Shown here piece by piece: positions 8,676-18,209 of a DNA stretch of 64,000 nucleotides (position 1 is its first letter; each line of letters starts with the position of its first letter). Made by a program: the position numbers and the translations under genes. This DNA comes from Nakamurella deserti. GTDB lineage: Bacteria > Actinomycetota > Actinomycetes > Mycobacteriales > Nakamurellaceae. The stretch spans positions 1,240,001 through 1,304,000 of the forward strand of contig NZ_QCXS01000002.1 in NCBI RefSeq assembly GCF_003260015.1, in the 5' to 3' direction. The notes under the pieces were generated by a model that saw only the letters and a list, made by a program, of their open reading frames with translations, was not told the DNA's origin and did not search any database.

Positions 8676-9881
8676 TCAGCGCGGCAGACCCACGGTGTAG
8701 TTGCCCTTCTCGGCGTCGCTCTTCTCGTCACCGGTGACGGTGATGGTGACCCGCTTGGCCTCACCGGCGATGTCGACGGTGCAGTCGAACGTGGTGCCCT
8801 TGACGACCGACTGGTCGGCGGGGCACGAGACGTTCTCGACGTCCTCCAGGCCGTACCCGTCGGGGCTCGCCGACGTCAGGATGGTGCGCACGCCGTTCTG
8901 CACGGCGTCGGCGTTGAACGTCTCCTTGTTGAGGAAGCCGGGCCACAGGAACGCGGCGACCGCGGCCAACGCGATCACCACCGCGGCGATCGCGGCGATG
9001 ATGATCGGGGTCCGGCTGCCGCCGGACTTCTCCGCCGGCTGCGAACCGTACGGCTGCGCCGACTGACCGTAGGCGGGCTGCTGACCGTACGGGGTCGCGG
9101 CGGCCGCGGCGCCGTACGCGGGCTGCTGCCCGTAGCCCGCCTGCTGCCCGTACCCCTGCTGGCCGTACCCTTGCTGGCCGTAGCCCGGCTGCCCGTAGGC
9201 GGGCTGCTGTCCGTATCCGGTGTTCGGGCCGCTGCTCTGCCCGTAGCCGCCGGCGTAGCCCTGCGGGTTCGGGTCGTACCCACCGGTCTGCGGGGACTGG
9301 CCGTACCCGCCCGGGGAAGTGCCGTACTGGCCCGGGACGGCCGGCTGCACGGTGGTGGGGTGGCCCCCCGACGCGTCCTGGTTCCAGCCCTGCGGGCCGT
9401 ACCCGGACGGCTGACCCTGCCCCGACGCGGCGGAGTCGCCACCGTAGGCGGCCTGGGAGCCGGTGGTCGGCTGCTGGCCGTAGCCACCGGCGGCGGGCTG
9501 CGCCCCGGTCCCGGTGTCCTGTGTGCCGTAGCCCGACGGCCCGCCGTAGGACGGCTGCTGACCGTAGGACGGTTGGCCCTGGCCGTAGGTCGGCTGCTGG
9601 CCGTAGGACGACCGGCCCTGCTCGGTGGGGGCGCGCCAGTCCTGCTGATCGGTGCCCTGTCCGGAACCGGGTTGTCCCCAGCCCTGGTCACCGGAGCCGT
9701 ACTGCGGTGCGGGCGGCGCACCCGCCTCCGGGGTCCCGCCGTACTGCGGGGCCGCCGGCTGACCGCCGGTGGGCTGATCGGCACGGGCGTCGTCCCCGCC
9801 GGTGGGCGGCGGGGTCCACTGCTGGGTGCCGTCGGACTCCTGCCCGCTGCCGGACCGACCCGGATCGTGTGGCGTGCTCAT
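8676..9881 (-). CDS. DUF4333 membrane protein with Tyr/Gly/Gln-rich cytoplasmic region
   Basis: A protein of 401 aa from ATG 9881 with GGGAG about 7 nt upstream. Residues 1 to about 285 are low-complexity and dominated by repeated [18 protein letters not shown] and PSYGQQ units. One membrane span follows (about 290-315, [20 protein letters not shown]), then a small C-terminal DUF4333 domain of about 85 aa with two cysteines ([17 protein letters not shown]) likely forming a disulfide outside the membrane. The position beside helY parallels the membrane protein Rv2091c of M. tuberculosis. Function unknown; the repeat region looks intrinsically disordered. Confidence 0.85.
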   Translation of the reverse strand: MSTPHDPGRSGSGQESDGTQQWTPPPTGGDDARADQPTGGQPAAPQYGGTPEAGAPPAPQYGSGDQGWGQPGSGQGTDQQDWRAPTEQGRSSYGQQPTYGQGQPSYGQQPSYGGPSGYGTQDTGTGAQPAAGGYGQQPTTGSQAAYGGDSAASGQGQPSGYGPQGWNQDASGGHPTTVQPAVPGQYGTSPGGYGQSPQTGGYDPNPQGYAGGYGQSSGPNTGYGQQPAYGQPGYGQQGYGQQGYGQQAGYGQQPAYGAAAAATPYGQQPAYGQSAQPYGSQPAEKSGGSRTPIIIAAIAAVVIALAAVAAFLWPGFLNKETFNADAVQNGVRTILTSASPDGYGLEDVENVSCPADQSVVKGTTFDCTVDIAGEAKRVTITVTGDEKSDAEKGNYTVGLPR

Positions 9882-10039
9882 CGCGGACTCCCTCACCTCG
9901 TACCGAGAACCGTTCGGGCGCCGCATCGGCCCGCGGCGTCGTTCCTGCCGTCGTTGATCCAATCACGCTGCCCGCGACGCCAGCGTCCCAACCGCCGCAG
10001 TGCACCCGACGTCACCCTCCCGACCCGGGCCGGGCGAGG

Positions 10040-12793
10040 TCAGCTCGCCCCGAGGGCGACCACCCCGCGGCGGAGTTCCTTCACCGCGTCGCCGGCGACC
10101 TGGCCCACGGTGCCGTCGTCCACGCCCTGGAGCTGGTCGAGCAGGTCGATCACCTGACGGCACCACCGCACGAAGTCCCCGGCGGACAGCTCCGAGCCGG
10201 AGGCCGAGGCGATGGCCAGCGCCTGGGTCAGCGTGGATCCGTCGGCCCAGGCGGCGACGGCCGAGGCGAACCCGATGTCGGGCTCCCGGGTGGCCGGCAG
10301 GTTCGCCTCCCGTTCCAGACCGGCGATGCGGGACCAGATGCGCACCGTGTCGGCGATGGCCTCGGCCGCGGCGTTGCTGGGCATCCGCGGAGCCGCCGAC
10401 ACGTCCTGACGCGCCTCGAACACCAGCACCGACACCGTGGCGGCCAGATCGGCCGGTCCCAGCCCCGACCACGCCTCCGAGCGCAGGCACTCCGCCACCA
10501 CCAGGTCGCTCTCGGACCAGATCCGGGACAGCTGCCGGCCGGCGTCGGTCAGTCGCGACCCCTGCAGGTAGCCCAGGGTGCGCAGCAGGCCGACGATGCG
10601 GTCCAGGGCGTTGCCCAGCGAGTCCTTGGCCGAGGAGACCTTCGCCGACAGCGCCCGGTTCTCGGCGAGGAGCTGCTCGCGCCGCCGCGCCCACTGCAGG
10701 TGCGCGTCCCGGTCGGCGCACCCGTGCACCGGATGGGTGCGGATGGCCACCCGCAACGCCCCGATCTCGGCGTCCTCGGACGAGTCGCGGCGCGGCCCAC
10801 CCCGCGGCATGGCGATGCCCTGGGCCAGCAGCGTCGAGGCGATCTGCCGCCGGACCTCCGCCGAGCCGTGGTCGACGTGCTTGGGCAGCTTCACCCGGCC
10901 CAGCGTCGGCACGGGCCCGCGGAAGTCGGCGTTGGACAGCCGGCCGGCCCAGCGCTTCTCGGTGATCACCAGCGGCCGCGCGCTGCCGTCGGAGCTGACC
11001 CCCGGGTCGAGCACGACGGCCAGACCGGCGCGCCGGCCGCCGGGGACGGCCACGACGTCGCCCTTGCGCAACCGGGCGAGGTCGTCGTGGGTCTGGTTGC
11101 GACGCCGGGCGGCGCCGCCCCGGGCGGCGTCCTTCTCCAGCCGGGTCAGATCGTTGACCAGCCCGTAGTACTCCTCGACGTCACCGAGATGGCAGGCCAT
11201 CGAACCGGAGTGGGCGGCGATCGCGTCCTCGTTGCGGCGCAGCTGGCGGGCCACCCCGACGACGGTCGCGTTGGCCTGGTACTGCGCGAAGGACTGCTCG
11301 AGCAGCTCACGGGCCTGCTGCGGGCCCATCCGGTCGAGCAGGTTGACGGCCATGTTGTAGCTGGGCCGGAACGACGAGCGCAGCGGGTAGAGGCGCTTGG
11401 AGGCCAGGCCGGCGACCGCGCGGGGGTCCATCCCCGGCGTCCACATGACCACCGCGTGGCCTTCGACGTCGATGCCACGGCGGCCGGCCCGCCCGGTGAG
11501 CTGGGTGTACTCCCCCGCGGTCAGGTCGACGTGGCCCTCGCCGTTGTACTTGACCAGCCGTTCCAGCACCACGGTGCGCGCGGGCATGTTGATGCCCAGC
11601 GCGAGGGTCTCGGTGGCGAACACCGCCTTGACCAGGCCCGCGACGAACAGCTCCTCGACGGTCTCCTTGAACGCCGGCAGCAACCCGGCGTGGTGCGCGG
11701 CGATGCCGCGCTCCAGCCCGTCGCGCCACTCCCAGTAGCCCAGGACGGCCAGGTCGGCCTCCGGCAGCTCGGCGGTGCGGCGGTCGATGACCGCCCGGAT
11801 CTCGGCGCGCTGCGCCTCCGTGGTCAGCCGGAGCCCGGCGTGCAGGCATTGCTGGACGGCCGCGTCGCAGCCGGCCCGGGAGAAGATGAACGTGATGGCG
11901 GGGAGCAGGCCGTTGCCGTCCAACCGCTCGATGACGTCGGCCCGCGACACCGGCCGGAAGCTCTGCCGGCGCGGCTCGTACCGCCGGCCCGGGCCGCCGC
12001 CGCCGCTGAACCGGCCGTGCCGCGACTCCGCCTCCGACGCCGCCCGCGCCAGCGCCGGGTCGATGCGCGTCTGCTGGCCGGTCAGCTCGTTGTCCTTGGC
12101 CGAGGCGAACAGGTCGTACATCCGGCGGCCGACCATCATGTGCTGGAACAGCGGCACCGGCCGGTGCTCGTCGACGACGACGGTGGTGTGGCCGCGCACC
12201 TCCTGCAGCCAGGCGCCGAACTCCTCGGCGTTGCTCACCGTCGCCGACAGGCCCACCAGCTGCACCGACAGGTCGGTGTGCAGGATGACCTCCTCCCACA
12301 CCGCGCCGCGGAACTTGTCGGCCAGGTAGTGGATCTCGTCCATCACCACCGACGTGAGGCCGTCCAGATCGGGCGAGTCCGCGTACAGCATGTTGCGCAG
12401 CACCTCGGTGGTCATCACCACGATCGGGGCGTGCGAGTTGACCGAGGTGTCGCCGGTGAGCAGCCCGACGTGCTGGGCGCCGTGACGGGCCACCAGGTCG
12501 GCGTACTTCTGGTTCGACAGCGCCTTGATGGGCGTGGTGTAGAAGCACTTGCCGCCGTGCTGCAACGCCCGGAAGACCGCGAACTCCCCGACGATCGTCT
12601 TGCCGGCACCGGTCGGCGCGCAGACCAGGACACCCTGGCCCTGCTCGAGCGCCTCGCAGGCGGTGCGCTGGAACGGGTCCAGGCTGAACGACAGTCCGGC
12701 GGTGAACTCCGTCAGGTCGGCGAACCGGGCGCGTTGCCGTGACCGCTGGAACCGCTCGGCCGGGGACAGCTCCACATCCGGCTCAGTACTCAC
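10040..12793 (-). CDS. helY: HelY, Ski2/Mtr4-type DExH RNA helicase
   Basis: A protein of 917 aa. Helicase motifs in order: Q-like region near 40, Walker A APTGAGKT at 59-66, TTPIKALSNQKY (Ia), DEIHYL (II), SATVSNAEEF (III), and QLTGRAGRRGIDVEG (VI). The C-terminal half carries the winged-helix/ratchet and the DSHCT-type end (SGSELSAGDFVRWCRQVIDLLDQL). It probably unwinds RNA, as Ski2-like enzymes do in RNA turnover. The start is GTG 12793; GTG starts are common here. It lies 48 bp downstream of tatC on the same strand, the mycobacterial helY-tatC order. Confidence 0.95.
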   Translation of the reverse strand: MSTEPDVELSPAERFQRSRQRARFADLTEFTAGLSFSLDPFQRTACEALEQGQGVLVCAPTGAGKTIVGEFAVFRALQHGGKCFYTTPIKALSNQKYADLVARHGAQHVGLLTGDTSVNSHAPIVVMTTEVLRNMLYADSPDLDGLTSVVMDEIHYLADKFRGAVWEEVILHTDLSVQLVGLSATVSNAEEFGAWLQEVRGHTTVVVDEHRPVPLFQHMMVGRRMYDLFASAKDNELTGQQTRIDPALARAASEAESRHGRFSGGGGPGRRYEPRRQSFRPVSRADVIERLDGNGLLPAITFIFSRAGCDAAVQQCLHAGLRLTTEAQRAEIRAVIDRRTAELPEADLAVLGYWEWRDGLERGIAAHHAGLLPAFKETVEELFVAGLVKAVFATETLALGINMPARTVVLERLVKYNGEGHVDLTAGEYTQLTGRAGRRGIDVEGHAVVMWTPGMDPRAVAGLASKRLYPLRSSFRPSYNMAVNLLDRMGPQQARELLEQSFAQYQANATVVGVARQLRRNEDAIAAHSGSMACHLGDVEEYYGLVNDLTRLEKDAARGGAARRRNQTHDDLARLRKGDVVAVPGGRRAGLAVVLDPGVSSDGSARPLVITEKRWAGRLSNADFRGPVPTLGRVKLPKHVDHGSAEVRRQIASTLLAQGIAMPRGGPRRDSSEDAEIGALRVAIRTHPVHGCADRDAHLQWARRREQLLAENRALSAKVSSAKDSLGNALDRIVGLLRTLGYLQGSRLTDAGRQLSRIWSESDLVVAECLRSEAWSGLGPADLAATVSVLVFEARQDVSAAPRMPSNAAAEAIADTVRIWSRIAGLEREANLPATREPDIGFASAVAAWADGSTLTQALAIASASGSELSAGDFVRWCRQVIDLLDQLQGVDDGTVGQVAGDAVKELRRGVVALGAS

Positions 12794-12841
12794 CCCACCA
12801 GGGTGTCACAGGTCATGACCGACCCCCGGGCGCGGCACGAC

Positions 12842-13681
12842 TCAGAGGTCGGACGCCTGGTCGTCGGAGAGCGCGGCCAGCTGTTCGGCCTCCGGGTTGT
12901 TGCGTCCCCGGCGCCGGTCGTTGAACCGCGCGACCTGGGTGCTGATCTCGTAGAGCAGACACATCGACAGCGCCAGCGCCAGCATGCTGATCGGGTCGTT
13001 GCCCGGCACCACGAGCGCGGCGAAGACGAACATCGCGAAGATGGCGTACCGACGCCACTTCGCGAGCTGGCGGCCCTTCAGGACGCCGATGAAGTTGAGC
13101 GCGACCAGGAACAGCGGCAGCAGGAAGCTGATGCCGAACACGATCAGCAACGTCATCAGGAACGAGTAGTACTGCTCCGGTCCGGTCATGTTGACGACGC
13201 TGGTGTCGCCGAAGCCGAACAGCACCCGCAGGCCCTCGGGGATCACCAGGTACGCGAGGTACGCGCCCAGGGTGAACAGCACGGCGGCGAGGGTCACGAA
13301 GGAGACCGCGTAGCGCCGCTCCTTGGAGTACAGCGCCGGGGTGACGAAAGCCCAGATCTGATAGAGCCAGCCGGGTGAGGAGAACACCAACCCGGCCATC
13401 AGAGCCGCCTTGAGCTGCAGCTGCAGCCCGGAGAACGGGTTCAGGGCCAGCAGCCGGGCATCCTCGTTCCCGATGGCCACCTTGTAGGGCTCGATGAGGA
13501 TGGCGCCCAACGACGGGATCGGCCCGACGGGCTTGTCGAACCAGATGAACCCGAGCACCACGCCCACGAAGATGAAGACGACCGCCCACATCAGCCGCTT
13601 CCGCAGCTCGTAGAGGTGCTCCATCAACGACATCGAGCCGTCGGCCGGACGTTCGACCTTCGTGCGGCGGAACCAGGCCAC
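12842..13681 (-). CDS. tatC: Twin-arginine translocase subunit TatC
   Basis: A protein of 279 aa from GTG 13681, with GGGAG about 9 nt upstream. The N-terminal SLMEHLYELRKRLMWA is the TatC signature that binds twin-arginine signal peptides. Six membrane spans follow, with FSSPGWLYQIWAFVTPAL in the conserved central loop. It is the receptor core of the Tat export complex. The usual tatA gene between tatC and pafC is not present; the adjacent space holds lacI and a repeat array. The C-terminal tail is charged and cytosolic. Confidence 0.96.
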   Translation of the reverse strand: MAWFRRTKVERPADGSMSLMEHLYELRKRLMWAVVFIFVGVVLGFIWFDKPVGPIPSLGAILIEPYKVAIGNEDARLLALNPFSGLQLQLKAALMAGLVFSSPGWLYQIWAFVTPALYSKERRYAVSFVTLAAVLFTLGAYLAYLVIPEGLRVLFGFGDTSVVNMTGPEQYYSFLMTLLIVFGISFLLPLFLVALNFIGVLKGRQLAKWRRYAIFAMFVFAALVVPGNDPISMLALALSMCLLYEISTQVARFNDRRRGRNNPEAEQLAALSDDQASDL

Positions 13682-13839
13682 GGACAGAGCTCCCAGCGGG
13701 CGGCGATCGGACGGATGTTCTCGCGGTGATCCTACTGACCCGCGCGGTGGGCGGACGGTGTTCGGGCCCGGGGCCGGGCCTCCGTGGGCCGGGGTCGGTC
13801 ACGGCGGACCGGGCGTCCGCGGGCCGGGACCGCGTGCCG

Positions 13840-13874
13840 CTAGAACGTACTAGGGACGCCGGTTAGGGTGGGGC
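13840..13874 (+). promoter_or_regulatory. lacI promoter with a probable self-operator
   Basis: CTAGAACGTACTAG at 13840-13853 is a near-perfect palindrome (two non-matching positions) with a central ACGT, as expected for a LacI-family operator. A TAGGGT -10 box at 13864-13869 ends 5 nt before ATG 13875, so the transcript should be leaderless. The palindrome covers the -35 position, so repressor binding would block the polymerase. Autorepression is an inference from this geometry. Confidence 0.55.
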
Positions 13875-14888
13875 ATGCCCCGGGAACCGATCGCCCGCCG
13901 CCCGACGATGGCCGACGTGGCCGCGGCCGCCGGCGTGTCGACCGCGTTGGTGTCCATCGTGATGCGCGACGTGCCCGGAGCCAGCGCCGCCACGCGGGAG
14001 CGCGTCCTCGCCGCGGCCGCCGAGTTGGGCTACCGGCCGGACAGCCGGGCGCGGCTGCTGCGCAGCAGCAACAGCCGCCTCCTCGGTGTGGTGTTCCACG
14101 TCCAGCAGGACTTCCACGGGAGCCTGCTGACCGGGTTGTACGCCGCCGCCGCGGCGGTCGACCACCAGATCACGCTGAGCGCGGTGACGCCCGGCCGCGA
14201 CGAGCGGGCCGCGGTGAACGACCTGCTGCAGGACCGCTGCGAGGCGGTCATCCTGCTCGGGCCGGAGTCACCGCGGGCGTTCCTGGCCGAGATCGGCGCG
14301 CGCACACCGGTGGTCGCCCTCACCCGCAACGTGCGCCACCGGCTGGTCGACGTGGTGCGCACCGCCGACGACCAGGGACTGCACCAGGCCGTCGACCACC
14401 TGGTGCAGCTGGGCCACCGCCGCATCGTGCACGTCGAGGGTGGCCGCTCCGCGGGCGCGGCCGAGCGGCGCCGGGGCTACACCGAGGCGATGCGGCGGCA
14501 CGGCCTCGACGCCGAAGCCCGGATCGTCCCCGGTGGTGCGGACGAGGACGACGGCGCGGCCGCCGCCCGGCTGCTGCTGGCCGGCGGGCTGCCGACCGCC
14601 GTCACGGTGTTCAACGACCGCTGCGCGACCGGCCTGCTCGAGGTGCTGCGGACGTCCGGTGTCGACGTGCCCGGTGACGTCAGCGTGGTCGGGTTCGACG
14701 ACTCCCGGCTCGCCCGGCTGTCGTTCGTCGACCTCACCACGGTGGCGCAGGACGTGCCGCTGCTGAGCCGGCTCACCGTCGAACGTGCCATCGCCCGCGC
14801 GCAGGGCGAGACCGTCGTCGGACGGGAGCAGGTCATCCCGCCGCGACTCGTGGTGCGGCAGACCAGCGGGCCGGTGCGGGTGGGGTGA
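13875..14888 (+). CDS. LacI family transcriptional regulator
   Basis: A protein of 337 aa. The N-terminal LacI HTH and hinge are clear (PTMADVAAAAGVSTALVSIV, then AATRERVLAAAAELGYRPD). The remainder is the periplasmic-binding-like effector domain (LGVVFHVQQDF, VVGFDDSRLARLSFVDLTTV) ending with the typical VIPPRLVVRQTS. Ligand unknown: no sugar-uptake or sugar-metabolism gene lies beside it. It sits alone, divergent from tatC-helY and followed by the first repeat array. Its position inside the otherwise conserved tatC-pafC interval suggests later insertion. Confidence 0.93.
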   Translation: MPREPIARRPTMADVAAAAGVSTALVSIVMRDVPGASAATRERVLAAAAELGYRPDSRARLLRSSNSRLLGVVFHVQQDFHGSLLTGLYAAAAAVDHQITLSAVTPGRDERAAVNDLLQDRCEAVILLGPESPRAFLAEIGARTPVVALTRNVRHRLVDVVRTADDQGLHQAVDHLVQLGHRRIVHVEGGRSAGAAERRRGYTEAMRRHGLDAEARIVPGGADEDDGAAAARLLLAGGLPTAVTVFNDRCATGLLEVLRTSGVDVPGDVSVVGFDDSRLARLSFVDLTTVAQDVPLLSRLTVERAIARAQGETVVGREQVIPPRLVVRQTSGPVRVG

Positions 14889-14923
14889 GCCCGGGAACAG
14901 CGGGCCCCCGGTCGCGCCGGCCG

Positions 14924-16148
14924 GGATCTGCCGCACGGGTTGAGGTCTGTGCGGGTGGGCGCCGCCGGTTCCGGTGGGTGAGTGCGCGGCGCCGCGACGC
15001 AAGCACGGGCTGGTGGGCATTGGGCTCAGCTCTACCGCACGAGGCTCTAATCCGTTGCCGTCGGGCACCGGTCGGCCGGGCCCGATCCGTAGATCTGCCG
15101 CACGAACCCGGGTCTGCCCACCCTGCAGGGTGCGCACCGACGCGCCGGGGGGCAGATCCGCGACGCCGCGACGCAGGGCCGGTGCGCATCCGGCTCGGCA
15201 CTGCCGGCCCGGGGGTCGGACCCGTTGCTGTCGGGCACCGGTCGGAAGGGCCCGGCCCGCAGATCTGCCGAACGAACCCGGGTCTGCCCACCCTGCAGGG
15301 TAGGCACCGTCGCATCCGGTGGGCAGACCCGCGACACAGCGACAACGCGCAGGCACGGGCCGGTGCGCGTCGGGCTCGTCTCTACCGGACTGGACTCGGA
15401 TCCGGCGCGGCGGAGGTACGTGTCTGTCGGCCCGGCCCGCGATCTGCCGCACGAACCCGGGTCTGCCCACCCTGCAGGGTGGGCACCGTCGCATTCGGTG
15501 GGCAGATCCGCGACGTCGCGACGCAGGGCCGGTGCGCACCGGATTCGGCTCCACGGCAGCGGGGGGCACCGGTCCGCCGGGCCCGCCAATCTGCCGCACG
15601 AACCCGGGTCTGTCCACCCTGCAGGGTGGGCACCGTCGCATCCGGTGGGCAGACCCGCGACGCAGCGAACCGGGCCCGGGCCGTGCGCACCGGACTCGGC
15701 TCCACCGCGGCGGGGGGCACTGGTCGGCCGGTCCCGGCCCGCGGATCTGCCGAACGAACCCGCGTGTGCCCACCCTGCAGGGTGGGCACCGTCGCATCCG
15801 GTCGGCAAATCCGCGACGTCGCGACGCAGGGCCGGTGCGCATCCGGCTCGGCACTGCCGCACCGGGGGTCGGACCCGTTGCGTCGGGCACCAGTGGGCCG
15901 GTCCCGGCCCGCAGATCTGCCGAACGAACCCGGGTCTGCCCACCCTGCAGGGTGGGCACCGTCGCATTCGGTGGGCAGAGCCGGCCACGCAGCGACGCGG
16001 GCCCGGTCGAAGCAGATGGGCTCGGCTGTACCGCCGTCCGTACAAGGGCACCGGTCGGCCGGCCCCGGCCCGCCGATCTGCCGAACGAACCCGGGTCTGC
16101 CCACCCTGCAGGGTGCGCACCGACGCATCCGGTGGGCAGACCCGCCCA
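14924..16148 (+). repeat. Array 1: about eight structured repeats, spacing 147-179 bp
   Basis: Tandem array filling the gap between the convergent lacI and pafC genes. Each unit contains GATCTGCCGMACGAACC, then a 22 bp palindrome (arms TGCCCACCCTG and CAGGGTGGGCA), then GGTGGGCAGAYCC. The palindrome centre CCCTGCAGGG occurs at 15121, 15291, 15470, 15617, 15773, 15943 and 16104, and a degenerate first copy lies near 14924-14980. The 3' GGCAGATC can pair with the 5' GATCTGCC, enclosing the hairpin. The 90-110 bp between cores is also partly conserved. Long open frames run through the array on both strands, but they are a by-product of GC-rich periodic DNA. Function unknown. Confidence 0.88.
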
Positions 16149-16149
16149 G

Positions 16150-16229
16150 CAGCGACGGGCCCACGCCCACCGGCCACGCAGCGACGGGCCGACGCCCACC
16201 GACGCCCAGCGACGGGGCCGACGCCCGGT
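16150..16229 (+). repeat. Short tandem repeat, three units of about 28 bp
   Basis: Three copies of a unit beginning CAGCGACGGG and containing CGACGCCCACCG (starts 16150, 16179, 16207), directly after array 1 and ending 10 bp before the pafC stop codon. Confidence 0.7.
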
Positions 16230-16239
16230 AAAGCGAGCC

Positions 16240-17187
16240 TCAGCCGTAGTGGGCCAGCGCCGCCCGCGCCCGACGGCCCACCTCGGCGGCCAGGTCGGGC
16301 CGGTCCTCGATCACCGCGCCGCCGCCGAGGGACAGCACCTGACGCACGAGCCATTCGTCGCTGGACGGCCGCATCCGGACCCGCAGCCGGCCGGCCGGAC
16401 CGCCGGGCAGCTCCTCCGCCTGGTAGTACTCGGCGAACCAGCGCAGCTCCGGGTCCAGCGCCACCGTCACCGACGGGACCGCCGGGTCGGGGTGGAACAT
16501 CTGCTCCGGGACGTCGTCGATCACCAGCAGCGGCTGCTGGGCGGGTTCGTCGAGCAGCCTGATCTCCTCGATCCGGTCCACCCGGAAGTGCCGGATCGCC
16601 GAGACCAGGTGGCAGTACGCCTCGAGGTAGGTCTGGCCGTCGGTGACCAGCAGCCGCAGCGGGTCGACGGTGCGCTCGCTGACCGCGTCACGCGACGCCG
16701 TGTAGTAGCGCATCCACAGCTGCCGCCCCTCCTCCAACCCCTCCCGGACGACGCCGAGTGCCGCGGCCGGCGCGGCCGCCTCGACCTGCACGCCCGCGGT
16801 GTCCCCGGCCCCGACCTGCTCCAGCTTCGCCAGCGCCGAGTACACGCTGTCGGCGTCGACCAGCCCGGGCAACCCGGCCAGCGCGCGGAGTGCGACGGTG
16901 AGCGCCACGGCTTCGTCGTGGGTGAGCCGCACCGGCCGCTCCAGGCCGGCGTCGAAGGTGATCGACACGGTGGCGCTGTCCTCGGACAGCACGACGTCGA
17001 TGAGGTCGTCGGGGTAGTACCCGGGCAACCCGCACACCATCAGAAGGTCCAGGTCCTTCTGGATCTGGGCGGCGCTGACCCCGAACTCACCGGCCAGGTC
17101 GGCGATGGCGATGCCGGGACGGCGGGAGATGTAGGGCACCAGCGCCAGCACGCGGGCCAGCCGATCGGTGGCGGATTCGCTGATCAC
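16240..17187 (-). CDS. pafC: PafC, WYL-domain DNA-damage regulator
   Basis: A protein of 315 aa from GTG 17187, which overlaps the pafB stop by 4 bp (GTGA) with GAGGAG upstream, so translation is coupled. The N-terminal HTH is GIAIADLAGEFGVSAAQIQK. The WYL domain follows in the C-terminal half (LRLLVTDGQTYLEAYCH), ending in a WCX-type tail. In mycobacteria PafB and PafC form a heterodimer that activates the LexA-independent DNA-damage regulon, with the WYL domain proposed to sense single-stranded DNA. Candidate target promoters occur in this same window at uvrA and uvrB. Confidence 0.95.
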   Translation of the reverse strand: MISESATDRLARVLALVPYISRRPGIAIADLAGEFGVSAAQIQKDLDLLMVCGLPGYYPDDLIDVVLSEDSATVSITFDAGLERPVRLTHDEAVALTVALRALAGLPGLVDADSVYSALAKLEQVGAGDTAGVQVEAAAPAAALGVVREGLEEGRQLWMRYYTASRDAVSERTVDPLRLLVTDGQTYLEAYCHLVSAIRHFRVDRIEEIRLLDEPAQQPLLVIDDVPEQMFHPDPAVPSVTVALDPELRWFAEYYQAEELPGGPAGRLRVRMRPSSDEWLVRQVLSLGGGAVIEDRPDLAAEVGRRARAALAHYG

Positions 17188-18206
17188 GACAACTCCTCGT
17201 CGATCCCGTCCAGCGGTGGGACCACCGGCAGGTCCGGCGCGGCGGTCGCCGCGGCGTCGGTCAGCAGCCGGATGACGGCGTCGCGCAGGTCGGCCGGGGA
17301 CTCGACCACGGCGTCGGCCCCCAGCGCGGCGACCGAGCGGGCGGTGTCCCACAGGTGGTCCACGGACACGGTCAGCCGGTCGAACCCGGGCCGCGTCGCG
17401 CTGTCCCCGGCGGGAGTGGCGCGGCGGCGCAGCCCCGCACCCGCACCGACGGCCAGCTGCACCACGGCGTCGCGGACCTGGGGCGCGGGTTGCGACCCGG
17501 CGACGGCTGCGAGCAGGTCGACGTCGGCCGGGATGGTCACCGCGCCGGACCGGCCGACCCGGGCGACCTCGCCGGCGATCCGGGACAGCCGGAACGTGCG
17601 CTGCTCGCCGCGGGCGACGTCGCGGCCCACCACGTACCAGCGGCCCTTCCAGCTGACCAGCCCCCAGGGCTGCACCCTACGGGTCTCGACGGCCCCGGCC
17701 GGATCCTTGCGGTAGGGGAAGGTGACCGCCTGCCGGGCCTGCACGGCCGCGTACAGCGGACCGAACGCCGGGTCGGAGGTGCGCACCCGCGGCTGTAGCG
17801 CGAGCCGCGGTCCGGCGAGCTGATCGCCGCTGGCGTCGGCCAGCTTGCGCAGCGCACCCGACCCGGCCTCCCCGAGGACGCTGGTCTCCCAGAGCCGTCC
17901 GGCGAGGGCCAGGGCCGCCTTCTCACCCGGCGTGAACGACATCTCGGGCAGCGCGTACTCCCCCGGCGGGATTCGGTAGGCGCCGTCGGCCGACGTCTGC
18001 AGAGGGATGCCGAGGTCGCGCAGCTCGACCTTGTCGCGCTCGAACATCCGGAAGAAGGCCTCGTCGTTGGCCGCGTCGCGATAGCCCTCGACCTTCTCCC
18101 GGATCCAGCTGACGTCGCGGAACCGGGCGGAGTTCAGCAGCGCGATCACCAGGTTCAGCAGCCGCTCCGCCTTCGCCGCGGACTTACCCGACGGCACGTG
18201 CACCAC
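17184..18206 (-). CDS. pafB: PafB, WYL-domain DNA-damage regulator
   Basis: A protein of 340 aa. The N-terminal winged helix (KAERLLNLVIALLNSARFRD and WIREKVEGY) is followed by a WYL domain (RRVQPWGLVSWKGRWYVVGR, with arginines in RTFRLSRIAG) and a C-terminal WCX region. It partners PafC. The start is GTG 18206, 3 bp after the pafA stop; GTG codons at 18203 and 18197 are alternatives. The tight pafA-pafB-pafC spacing indicates one operon driven from the pafA promoter. Confidence 0.94.
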   Translation of the reverse strand: MVHVPSGKSAAKAERLLNLVIALLNSARFRDVSWIREKVEGYRDAANDEAFFRMFERDKVELRDLGIPLQTSADGAYRIPPGEYALPEMSFTPGEKAALALAGRLWETSVLGEAGSGALRKLADASGDQLAGPRLALQPRVRTSDPAFGPLYAAVQARQAVTFPYRKDPAGAVETRRVQPWGLVSWKGRWYVVGRDVARGEQRTFRLSRIAGEVARVGRSGAVTIPADVDLLAAVAGSQPAPQVRDAVVQLAVGAGAGLRRRATPAGDSATRPGFDRLTVSVDHLWDTARSVAALGADAVVESPADLRDAVIRLLTDAAATAAPDLPVVPPLDGIDEELS

Positions 18207-18209
18207 CCA

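Noticed and set aside
9521-12742. A 1073-codon plus-strand frame opposite helY
   Set aside because: Antisense shadow; helY has all helicase motifs and the antisense product is low-complexity His/Gln/Arg-rich.
14885-17715. Long open frames of 260-800 codons through array 1 on both strands
   Set aside because: They arise because the GC-rich repeats lack stop codons. The translations only repeat the same words (such as RTNPGLPTLQG) and have no ribosome binding sites, and they run into pafC/pafB antisense.
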